Of a DNA stretch of 5,513 nt, positions 1 through 5,513 are shown in pieces. A program made the position numbers and the translations under genes. The stretch covers positions 1-5,513 of the forward strand of contig CABUQL010000103.1 of NCBI GenBank assembly GCA_902493665.1. The letters run 5' to 3'. Positions within the stretch are counted from its first letter, which is position 1; each line of letters opens with the position of its first letter. The DNA is from an uncultured Eubacteriales bacterium (lineage in GTDB: Bacteria > Bacillota > Clostridia > UMGS1810). The notes beneath the pieces are model-generated. The model was not told the DNA's origin. It made no database searches and was given only the letters and a program-made list of their open reading frames with translations.

Positions 1-1130
1 TTTAGTGATTTTCCGTTATCGTTTATATCGTGCTCATCGGAAAGAATAAGGCTCTTTTCGCTGTAATTTGCTCCGCCTGCAAAAAGACCGCCTTTAATCT
101 CTGTCCAGTCATCAAACTTATAATCAATTACGCTTTCGCATTTTTCAAGCGCACTCAAAGCCTCGGGTTCAACATTTTCATACAGCACCGTTTCGGTAAT
201 ACTGTTATCTTTAAGGCAAACAACCTCGATATCGTCTATGTAAAGGTCGGGCGATATTTCAAAATTATTCTGATACATTCCGAGCATTGTAGTGCTTTTG
301 TAAACACTGTCATACGCAAAAACAATTTTTGTCCAGTTTTCGTCTATTTCATAAGACGAAGAATACACCGGACGCGTTGCATAATCCATTCCTGTCATGC
401 CATATGCTCCGACAGTTAAATATGACGGATTTTTTGCGGTACGAACCCAGAACGACACGTAATATTTATTTCCCGCGTATTTCTCAGGAAATATATCGGC
501 AAATTTAAATCGGTGGCTCTTTGTTTCAAATCCCGATACTTTAAGATATTTTTCTTCTTTTCCGCTTTTTCCTATTCCGTTTTCAATTAAAACGTTTCCT
601 TTCATCGCACCGCCAAGCACGTAATCTTTATCGTTTTGCGGCAGTGCGCCGTCTTCAAAATCAATTTTTTTCGAAAAAAGCTTTTCGTATGTAATTTCAA
701 CACTGTTTGTATCGTTATTCCACAAAACCGATGCGCCGAAGCTTTCGGAAACAAATCTTACGGGTACCATTGTTCTGTCGTTTACCAAAACCGCACCTAA
801 GTCAAGCGCAATGCTTTTTCCGTTTACCGTTGCATATTTTTTGCCGATACTGATTGAAACACTTACAAAATCATTGTAAGCCGATGCTTTTTGCTCATCG
901 TTATCCCACGAAACAACGGCGCCGAAGCTTTCAAATATCGCTCTCATCGGAACCATAACCCTGTCGTTTATCATAACAGGGGCTGTATCAAAGCTTTGTT
1001 CATTGCCGTTTATGATAACTCTAATTTTTTCACTGTCCGCAAAAACTTTCGGCATATGCAAAAATGCACCTTCGCACACACCAAGAATTAACGAAAATAC
1101 CAACACACAAATGCAAAATCTCTTTTTCAT
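1..1130 (-). CDS. Secreted stalk-domain (copper amine oxidase N-like) protein, 3' end beyond window
   Basis: The frame runs from ATG at 1130-1128 to the window edge without a stop, giving 376 residues; the C-terminus is missing. Residues 1-31 look like a signal peptide: basic MKKR, a hydrophobic stretch, and a likely cut after VFA, before Asp32. Residues 36-147 hold two copies of the stalk repeat typical of the copper amine oxidase N-terminal-like family: NDRVMVPMRAIFESFGA near 55-71 and NDRTMVPVRFVSESFGA near 117-133, each followed by a Trp four residues on (75 and 137). Residues 154-304 start KKIDFEDG and end LYIDDIEVV, resembling a carbohydrate-binding-like beta-sandwich. A similar start, IDYKFDDW, recurs at 335-342, so a second module probably follows. 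A ribosome binding site (GAGG, 6 nt spacing) precedes the start. It lies 39 nt after smpB with no visible promoter. I infer a cell-surface or secreted role, perhaps polysaccharide binding. No enzyme activity is evident. The stalk assignment is firm; the beta-sandwich is an inference from sequence style. Confidence 0.85.
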   Translation of the reverse strand, partial: MKKRFCICVLVFSLILGVCEGAFLHMPKVFADSEKIRVIINGNEQSFDTAPVMINDRVMVPMRAIFESFGAVVSWDNDEQKASAYNDFVSVSISIGKKYATVNGKSIALDLGAVLVNDRTMVPVRFVSESFGASVLWNNDTNSVEITYEKLFSKKIDFEDGALPQNDKDYVLGGAMKGNVLIENGIGKSGKEEKYLKVSGFETKSHRFKFADIFPEKYAGNKYYVSFWVRTAKNPSYLTVGAYGMTGMDYATRPVYSSSYEIDENWTKIVFAYDSVYKSTTMLGMYQNNFEISPDLYIDDIEVVCLKDNSITETVLYENVEPEALSALEKCESVIDYKFDDWTEIKGGLFAGGANYSEKSLILSDEHDINDNGKSL

Positions 1131-1169
1131 TATAAACCTCGCTTTTTTATCGGCGCTCAGCCTGATTTT

Positions 1170-1628
1170 TTATTTTTGGTTTTCTCTAAGACGTCTGTCA
1201 ATTTCTCTTTTTGCGTCTTTTTTTGCAATGTCGTTTCGCTTGTCGTAGTTTTTCTTGCCCTTTGCCAATGCAAGCTCAACCTTTACTTTTGAATTTTTAA
1301 AGTAAATTTTTACGGGAATAAGCGAATATCCTTTTTCTTTAATTTTTCCGAAAAGACGCAAAATTTCATTTTTGTGAAGCAAAAGCCGTCTTTCCCTCAG
1401 CGGGTCTTTGTTAAAAATATTTCCTTTTTCGTAAGGACTTATATGCATATTTTTAACGTAAACCTCGCCGTTGTCGATTGACGCATAGCTGTCTTTAATA
1501 TTAACTTTTCCGTCACGGAGCGATTTAACCTCCGTTCCGACAAGCTCTATTCCACACTCGATTGTTTCTTCCAAAAAATAATCGTGATATGCTTTTTTGT
1601 TTTGTGATATAAGCTTTACTGAGTTCAA
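1170..1628 (-). CDS. smpB: SsrA-binding protein SmpB
   Basis: SmpB binds tmRNA (SsrA) and carries it to the A site of stalled ribosomes, starting trans-translation: tagging of the nascent peptide and ribosome release. It acts in the cytoplasm. The 152-residue length is normal for the family. Visible hallmarks are KKAYHDYF (11-18), GTEVKSLRDGK (31-41), DSYA (46-49), NMHISPYEKGN (60-70), DPLRERRLLLHK (75-86), PVKIYFKN (105-112) and VELALAKGKKNYDKR (117-131). The last 21 residues form the basic tail that folds into the mRNA channel of the ribosome in characterised SmpB proteins. The start is TTG at 1628-1626. It is chosen because GGAGG lies 7 nt upstream and the conserved N-terminus begins immediately; the next internal Met is residue 61, far too late. 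The gene follows rnr by 2 nt, so translation is probably coupled. The tmRNA gene is not in this window. Confidence 0.98.
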   Translation of the reverse strand: MNSVKLISQNKKAYHDYFLEETIECGIELVGTEVKSLRDGKVNIKDSYASIDNGEVYVKNMHISPYEKGNIFNKDPLRERRLLLHKNEILRLFGKIKEKGYSLIPVKIYFKNSKVKVELALAKGKKNYDKRNDIAKKDAKREIDRRLRENQK

Positions 1629-1630
1629 AA

Positions 1631-3730
1631 TTATTCCTCCGGTTCAAAATCTATTTCTTTAAGCTCCTTGCTGACTCTTTTTACAACAATGCGGATTTTA
1701 TCTCCCATTTTATACACGTTTTTTGTTTTCTCACCGATAAGGCACAAATGCTTTTCGTCAAATATATAATAATCGTCGTTCATATCGGCAAGCCTTACAA
1801 GCCCCTCGGCGCCGTTTTCAAGCTCCGCAAACATACCGAACGATGTAACCGAAGAAACTGTTGCATCAAAATGCTCTCCCACTTTGTCCTCCATATATTC
1901 GCATATTTTCATATCGAGAACGTCGCGCTCGGCGTTTTGGGCATTAACCTCGGTTTTGCTGGATCGCAGCGCTGCGTCTTTTGTAAATGACGAAAGATAA
2001 TTCACTCTTTCCTGCGTCATTTTTCCCGAAAGATATTCCTTTATAATTCTGTGGATTGCAAGGTCGGGATATCTTCTTATGGGAGATGTAAAATGGCAGT
2101 AATATTCAAACGCAAGTCCGAAATGCCCTTTGTTTTCGGGAGTGTACTCGGCTTTCATAAGCGAGCGGAGCATAGATGTCGCTATCGGCTTTTCGTACTG
2201 TGTGCCCTTAACCTCCGACAGAAGTTTTGCGTACTGATTCGGATGCGGTTTTGCAAGGTGCTTTATTGAAAATCCCATTGATGCGATATATTCGTTAAAC
2301 GCTCTCGTTTTCTCCTCAGATGGCACATCGTGGGTTCTGTATATAAACGGAATATTCTGCCAGAACATATGCTGTGCAACCGTCTGATTGCATATGAGCA
2401 TAAACTCTTCGATTATCTGATTTGCAAAATTTGTTTCGTATTTATAAATGTCCGAAACTTTTCCGTTTTCATCAAATTTAACTTTTATTTCGGGCATATT
2501 AAAATCTATGCCGCCTTTTTTCATACGCTTGTCATGAAGAATATGCGCAAGACTTTCCATATTTTTAAGCATTTCATAAATATCGTCATATTCTTTTTTA
2601 AGTTTTTTGTCACCGTCAATTATTTTATAAACATTATTATATGTCATACGGTGTTTTGAATTTATAACGGACGGCGCTATTTTATGATTTTTCACATTGC
2701 CGTTTTCATCTATATCCATTATAACAGATAATGTAAGTCTGTCAACCTTCTCATTTAAGCTGCATATTCCGTTTGACAGTTTTTTGGGAAGCATGGGTAT
2801 TACCCTGTCGGCAAGATAAACACTCGTTCCTCTTTTAAATGCCTCCCTGTCAAGTGCACAGTTTTCCGTAACATAATGCGAAACATCTGCAATATGAACG
2901 CCGAGCGTAAAGCCGTCTTTTGTCTTTTTAACGCTTACCGCATCGTCGAGGTCTTTTGCATCGTCGCCGTCAATTGTGATAATGCTTTCGTCTCTTAAAT
3001 CAAGCCTTCCCTTAATTTCTTTTTCGCTGACAAAATCGCTTATATTATTTAAGGATTTTAAAACGTCTTCGTCAAATTCTTCAAAAAGATTGTACGAACG
3101 CATAACGGAAAGAACATCAACGCCGTTTGCGTTTTGTCTGCCCAAAATTTCAGTAATTTTACCTTCGCATTTCTTTTTGCCGTTCCCCCATTTTGTGATT
3201 TTTACAACCACTTTGTCGCCGTCTTTTGCTTTGTTCCAATTTGATTTTGATATAAAAATATCGTTCTGTATTCTTTTTGAATCGGCAATGACAAATCCGA
3301 AATTTCTGCTTTTTTCAAAGCGTCCCACAAATTCATCGCAGGCGCGTGTCACAATTTTTATAACCCTGCCCTCGCACTTTTTATCATGTCTCTCGCCTTT
3401 TGTGATTTTTACCGTGACCGTATCGCCGTCAAGTGCGCCGAAGGTGTCGTTTTCTCCGACAAAAACATCAAAGTTTTCGCCCGTTACAAATCCGAATCCT
3501 TTTTGAGAACCGCGGAACTCTCCCGTTAAAACAGACGGATTTTCATTTAACGCATATCTTTTGCGTTTTGTTTTTGTGATGTATCCTTCGTTTTCAAGTT
3601 CTTTTAAAATGTGCGAAAATTCGTTTTCGTCTTCTTTCGGAACGCACAAAACACTCATAAGCTCTTTAAACAAAAGCGGTGTATATGATTTATCTTTAAA
3701 AAACGCCAGTATTTTTTCCTTGCGTGTCAT
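1631..3730 (-). CDS. rnr: Ribonuclease R (3'-5' exoribonuclease, RNB family)
   Basis: RNase R is a processive, metal-dependent hydrolytic 3'-5' exoribonuclease that digests structured RNA, acting in mRNA and rRNA decay and in clearing mRNA from tmRNA-rescued ribosomes. The 699 residues show the family order: an N-terminal winged-helix region (about 1-62), two cold-shock/OB domains (about 68-128 and 134-196), the RNB catalytic core (about 240-575) and an S1 RNA-binding domain (about 617-697). The active-site motif TIDGDDAKDLDDA at 252-264 carries the four expected acidic residues Asp254, Asp260, Asp262 and Asp263, spaced as in E. coli RNase R. HFTSPIRRYPDL at 546-557 is the second RNB signature. 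The protein ends right after the S1 domain (EIDFEPEE) and has no lysine-rich tail, making it shorter than the roughly 813-residue E. coli enzyme; short forms occur in Bacillota. The start is ATG at 3730-3728, with AAGGA about 10 nt upstream, a slightly long spacing. It heads the operon with smpB and has a promoter at 3765-3773. Confidence 0.98.
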   Translation of the reverse strand: MTRKEKILAFFKDKSYTPLLFKELMSVLCVPKEDENEFSHILKELENEGYITKTKRKRYALNENPSVLTGEFRGSQKGFGFVTGENFDVFVGENDTFGALDGDTVTVKITKGERHDKKCEGRVIKIVTRACDEFVGRFEKSRNFGFVIADSKRIQNDIFISKSNWNKAKDGDKVVVKITKWGNGKKKCEGKITEILGRQNANGVDVLSVMRSYNLFEEFDEDVLKSLNNISDFVSEKEIKGRLDLRDESIITIDGDDAKDLDDAVSVKKTKDGFTLGVHIADVSHYVTENCALDREAFKRGTSVYLADRVIPMLPKKLSNGICSLNEKVDRLTLSVIMDIDENGNVKNHKIAPSVINSKHRMTYNNVYKIIDGDKKLKKEYDDIYEMLKNMESLAHILHDKRMKKGGIDFNMPEIKVKFDENGKVSDIYKYETNFANQIIEEFMLICNQTVAQHMFWQNIPFIYRTHDVPSEEKTRAFNEYIASMGFSIKHLAKPHPNQYAKLLSEVKGTQYEKPIATSMLRSLMKAEYTPENKGHFGLAFEYYCHFTSPIRRYPDLAIHRIIKEYLSGKMTQERVNYLSSFTKDAALRSSKTEVNAQNAERDVLDMKICEYMEDKVGEHFDATVSSVTSFGMFAELENGAEGLVRLADMNDDYYIFDEKHLCLIGEKTKNVYKMGDKIRIVVKRVSKELKEIDFEPEE
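1634..1640 (-). promoter_or_regulatory. smpB ribosome binding site inside the rnr 3' end
   Basis: On the minus strand GGAGGAA runs from 1640 to 1634. These bases also encode the end of RNase R (Pro-Glu-Glu) just before its TAA at 1633-1631. The GGAGG core is 7 nt from the TTG start of smpB. This site decides the smpB start and suggests that ribosomes finishing rnr reinitiate on smpB. Confidence 0.85.
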
Positions 3731-3764
3731 TTTTTATTATTCCTTCCATGCATTGATTATCTTA

Positions 3765-3773
3765 ATTATACCA
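3765..3773 (-). promoter_or_regulatory. Extended -10 promoter for rnr-smpB
   Basis: Reading the minus strand, TGGTATAAT occupies 3773-3765: a perfect TATAAT preceded by the TGn extension. No good -35 is seen 16-18 nt upstream, which is usual for extended -10 promoters. Transcription would start near 3758, leaving a leader of about 28 nt before the rnr ATG. Assignment is by consensus only. Confidence 0.7.
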
Positions 3774-3811
3774 TTTTTTGAAAATATTTAAATACTGTTT
3801 TGCAAAAAAAC

Positions 3812-3840
3812 TTGAAAAATTACTAAAAAAATATTAAAAT
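3812..3840 (+). promoter_or_regulatory. Housekeeping-type promoter for the DUF1015 gene
   Basis: TTGAAA at 3812-3817 and TAAAAT at 3835-3840 are separated by 17 nt. Each matches its housekeeping sigma consensus at five of six positions. Transcription would begin near 3847, giving an untranslated leader of about 93 nt before the ATG at 3940. The region is AT-rich, so chance matches are easier here, but the exact 17-nt spacing and the orientation support it. Confidence 0.6.
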
Positions 3841-3853
3841 ACTTTCATAAGAC

Positions 3854-3891
3854 TATCTTCTTTAATTAATACTTTTTACCGTAAGAAGATA
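3854..3891. repeat. 9-bp inverted repeat in the leader of the DUF1015 gene
   Basis: TATCTTCTT at 3854-3862 is perfectly complementary to AAGAAGATA at 3883-3891, with a 20-nt AT-rich gap that begins TAATTAAT. It lies just downstream of the predicted start point. It could be an operator for a dimeric regulator or a weak leader hairpin. No T-run follows directly, so it does not look like a terminator. Function is unknown. Confidence 0.45.
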
Positions 3892-3939
3892 TTTTATTAA
3901 TATTTATGCCGACAAAAATGCGGCGGAACGGAGATTTAT

Positions 3940-5190
3940 ATGTACGTTTTTGATAAAGCCAAAATGCTTCTTCCCAAAAATACCGATATGACAAAATGGA
4001 GCGTTGTTGCGTGCGACCAGTACACATCGGAGCCGAAATACTGGGAAAGTGTTAAAAAAACCGTGGGAAATAATCCTTCAACTCTAAACATTATTTTCCC
4101 GGAAATATTTTTAAATGAAGAAAACGGCGAAAAAAGAATTTCGGATATCAACGAAAATATGAAAAAATATCTTGAAAGCGGCGTTCTTTACGAAACCGAA
4201 AAATGCCTTATTTATGTTGAGAGAACTTTAAAAAACAAAAAGGTAAGAAAAGGCATTGTGGGAGCAATTGACCTTGAAAAATACGACTTTTCGCCAAAGT
4301 CCGAGTCGAGCATACGCGCAACGGAAAAAACGGTTATAGAGAGAATACCGCCCCGTGTTAAAATCAGAGAAAACGCATCGCTTGAGCTTCCACACATTAT
4401 GCTTTTAATAGATGATGAAAAGAAGAGAATAATCGAAAGTCTTTCCGATAAAAAAAATAGTTTTGAAAAACTGTACGATTTTCCGCTTATGATGGATTCG
4501 GGAAGCATTAAAGGCTATAAACTGTCGGAAAAAGAATGCAGCATCGTTCTTGAAAAGCTTTCGGCACTTGAAGACAAAAACGCGTTTGAAGAAAAGTACG
4601 GTGTTAAAAACAAAGGAGTTCTCTCTTTTGCGGTCGGCGACGGAAACCACTCACTTGCAACCGCAAAAACCTGCTATGAAAATGCAAAAAAGACGGTCGG
4701 CGAAAAGGAAGCCGAAAAAATAAGATATGCACTTGTTGAGCTTGTAAATCTTCACGACGATTCTTTGGAATTTGAGGCAATTCACAGAGTGCTTTTTAAT
4801 GTTGACGCCGAAAAATTTATGTGTGAGTTAAAGAAAAAGTATGACCTTAAAGAAGAAGAGGGCGACGACAGTTTTGAAATAATAACCGAAGATGCGGACA
4901 AAACTTATACCGTAAAAAATCCCGACTGCAACCTAACCGTCGGCTGCCTGCAAAACTTTATTGACAAATTTTTGGAAGAAAACGGCGGAAGCATTGATTA
5001 CATTCACGGAAGCGATGTTACAAAAAATCTTGCAAAAGAAAAAGGAAATATGGGAATTATTCTTAAACCGATGAAAAAAAGCCAGCTTTTTAAAACCGTT
5101 ATTTTAGACGGTTCCCTTCCGAGAAAGACATTTTCAATGGGCGAAGCCTGCGACAAGAGATTTTATCTTGAAGGACGAAAACTTATATAG
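3940..5190 (+). CDS. DUF1015 family protein
   Basis: This complete 416-residue protein belongs to the DUF1015 family, whose biochemical role is not established to my knowledge. The length is normal for the family. Conserved blocks are VVACDQYTSEPKYW (22-35), NPSTLN (45-50), SIRATEKTVIERIPPR (124-139), AVGDGNHSLATAK (231-243), LVNLHDDSLEFEAIHRV (278-294), MKKSQLF (378-384) and LPRKTFSMGEA (393-403). Many family members have DGHHR in the fourth block; this protein has DGNHS, as I recall for the clostridial subgroup. There is no signal peptide or membrane segment, so it should be cytoplasmic. The start is ATG with GGAG 6 nt upstream. It is divergent from rnr and appears to be transcribed alone from the promoter near 3812-3840. 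Relatives in Clostridia and Bacteroidetes are often found next to serA and serC, which hints at serine or amino-acid metabolism, but no such neighbour is seen here. Family membership is confident; function is open. Confidence 0.93.
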   Translation: MYVFDKAKMLLPKNTDMTKWSVVACDQYTSEPKYWESVKKTVGNNPSTLNIIFPEIFLNEENGEKRISDINENMKKYLESGVLYETEKCLIYVERTLKNKKVRKGIVGAIDLEKYDFSPKSESSIRATEKTVIERIPPRVKIRENASLELPHIMLLIDDEKKRIIESLSDKKNSFEKLYDFPLMMDSGSIKGYKLSEKECSIVLEKLSALEDKNAFEEKYGVKNKGVLSFAVGDGNHSLATAKTCYENAKKTVGEKEAEKIRYALVELVNLHDDSLEFEAIHRVLFNVDAEKFMCELKKKYDLKEEEGDDSFEIITEDADKTYTVKNPDCNLTVGCLQNFIDKFLEENGGSIDYIHGSDVTKNLAKEKGNMGIILKPMKKSQLFKTVILDGSLPRKTFSMGEACDKRFYLEGRKLI

Positions 5191-5231
5191 TATCACCTTT
5201 ACAATAATATAAAAAGTCTGAAAATTAAATG

Positions 5232-5350
5232 GAAAGGCTTTTAAAAGCAGCAAAAAAAGGTTTGCACAAGAGACTTAAGCACAACATGCCTCTAATTTGT
5301 TAAATCTCCGTTTTTTCGCATTGTCAGCCTCAAAAGGTACAAAGCCTTTC
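5232..5350. repeat. 10-bp inverted repeat spanning 119 bp
   Basis: GAAAGGCTTT at 5232-5241 is perfectly complementary to AAAGCCTTTC at 5341-5350, separated by 99 nt. The left arm overlaps the 12-bp palindrome at 5237-5248. The arms may mark the limits of a small element or pair in an RNA. A 10-bp match in AT-rich DNA can also arise by chance. Confidence 0.4.
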
Positions 5351-5397
5351 TTCGACACTGCGCATCAAAAAACAAAAATTTTACTAAATCAGGGTCA

Positions 5398-5513
5398 ATG
5401 AGTTTAAACAGGCAAGTTTTTCATAAGGCAAGGAAAAGCGGAATAAATCCTTTGTGGATTTACGAGCATTTTAAGAAACAAATTTATAACAAGAAAAGAC
5501 TTAAGACCAAAAA
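5398..5513 (+). CDS. Uncertain small basic ORF, runs off the window
   Basis: ATG at 5398 opens a frame of 38 codons with no stop before the edge. The peptide starts MSLNRQVFHKARKSG and is very basic, with 11 Lys or Arg. The same frame is also open upstream back to a TAA at 5293-5295, so about 72 codons are stop-free. Evidence against a real gene: AGGG sits only 3 nt from the ATG, a hairpin lies within the frame, no family is recognised, and the surrounding DNA is repeat-like. I consider a chance frame inside a repeat element more likely than a gene. Confidence 0.2.
   Translation, partial: MSLNRQVFHKARKSGINPLWIYEHFKKQIYNKKRLKTK
5444..5462. repeat. 7-bp hairpin, TAAATCC / GGATTTA
   Basis: TAAATCC at 5444-5450 and GGATTTA at 5456-5462 flank a 5-nt loop, TTTGT. 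Weaker pairing continues outward: GC 5438-5439 with GC 5466-5467, and AAAA 5434-5437 with TTTT 5469-5472. No T-run follows, so it does not look like a terminator. It may be the apex of a longer imperfect hairpin whose outer arms are near 5411-5422 and 5491-5509. Confidence 0.45.

Larger units (their letters stand above)
5191..5513. other. Non-coding or repeat-like tail with several short repeats
   Basis: No recognised gene lies in these 323 bases, and no clear rho-independent terminator follows the DUF1015 stop. The region contains a 12-bp palindrome (GCTTTTAAAAGC, 5237-5248), a 10-bp inverted repeat (5232-5241 with 5341-5350), a direct repeat of AGACTTAAG (5271-5279 and 5497-5505) and a 7-bp hairpin (5444-5462). 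This density of internal repeats, together with its position after the end of a gene, suggests an intergenic repeat element or structured RNA rather than simple spacer. It may continue past the window. Confidence 0.4.

Noticed and set aside
30..419. 129-residue plus-strand open frame
   Set aside because: It is antisense to the secreted stalk-domain gene, whose minus-strand frame shows a signal peptide, recognisable repeats and a good ribosome binding site.
1148..1177. Hairpin (ATCGGC / GCC-T-GAT) in the smpB to stalk-gene gap, considered as a terminator
   Set aside because: The stem is short with a bulge, and the T-run follows it only on the plus strand, opposite to the direction of the operon. 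No plus-strand gene ends there, so a terminator is not supported.
2976..3506. 176-residue plus-strand open frame
   Set aside because: It lies entirely opposite the conserved rnr coding region, is dominated by Ser/Phe/Pro runs typical of an antisense shadow, and matches no family.
4212..4650. Two minus-strand open frames (4212-4508 and 4405-4650)
   Set aside because: Both are antisense to the complete DUF1015 gene, overlap each other and have no family features.
5237..5260. GCTTTTAAAAGC palindrome as the terminator of the DUF1015 gene
   Set aside because: The stem would be AT-rich with only about four pairs around a 4-nt loop, and it is followed by an A-rich stretch, not a T-run.
5191..5513. 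tmRNA or tRNA gene near smpB or in the tail
   Set aside because: No tRNA-like acceptor/T-arm pattern with a GTTCRANNC-type box, CCA end or tmRNA tag-peptide frame could be found on either strand.

Overview
The window reads as a piece of chromosome from an AT-rich member of the Bacillota, most likely class Clostridia. I infer this from the low GC content, strong GGAGG-type ribosome binding sites, the sequence style of RNase R and SmpB, a secreted protein with paired copper-amine-oxidase-N-like (stalk) repeats, and a clostridial-type DUF1015 protein. I cannot name a genus from sequence alone.

Layout. Positions 1-3730 hold three genes on the minus strand, read right to left: rnr (RNase R, 3730-1631), smpB (SsrA-binding protein, 1628-1170) and a secreted stalk-domain protein (1130 to beyond position 1). 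The rnr-smpB gap is 2 nt. The smpB ribosome binding site lies inside the last codons of rnr, and smpB starts at TTG. The third gene follows after 39 nt with its own ribosome binding site and no visible promoter or terminator between, so it probably belongs to the same transcript. Its reading frame stays open to the window edge, covering 376 codons. Positions 3731-3939 are a divergent promoter region, with an extended -10 for rnr and a good -35/-10 pair for the rightward gene, plus a 9-bp inverted repeat in the rightward leader. Positions 3940-5190 encode a complete DUF1015 protein on the plus strand. Positions 5191-5513 hold no recognised gene. They look like an intergenic repeat or structured element with inverted and direct repeats, and an uncertain open frame runs off the right edge.

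How the genes fit together. RNase R and SmpB both act in bacterial trans-translation and RNA quality control. SmpB delivers tmRNA to stalled ribosomes, and RNase R degrades the defective mRNA, so coupling them in one operon is functionally sensible and common in this phylum. The secreted stalk protein has no evident link to that pathway and is probably a lineage-specific passenger. The DUF1015 gene is separately transcribed; in other Clostridia and Bacteroidetes the family often sits beside serine biosynthesis genes, but none is visible here.

I see no CRISPR array, tRNA, rRNA, tmRNA, transposase or phage gene. Most of the window is ordinary core genome. The least explained parts are the 3' tail after 5190 and the C-terminal half of the stalk-domain protein.
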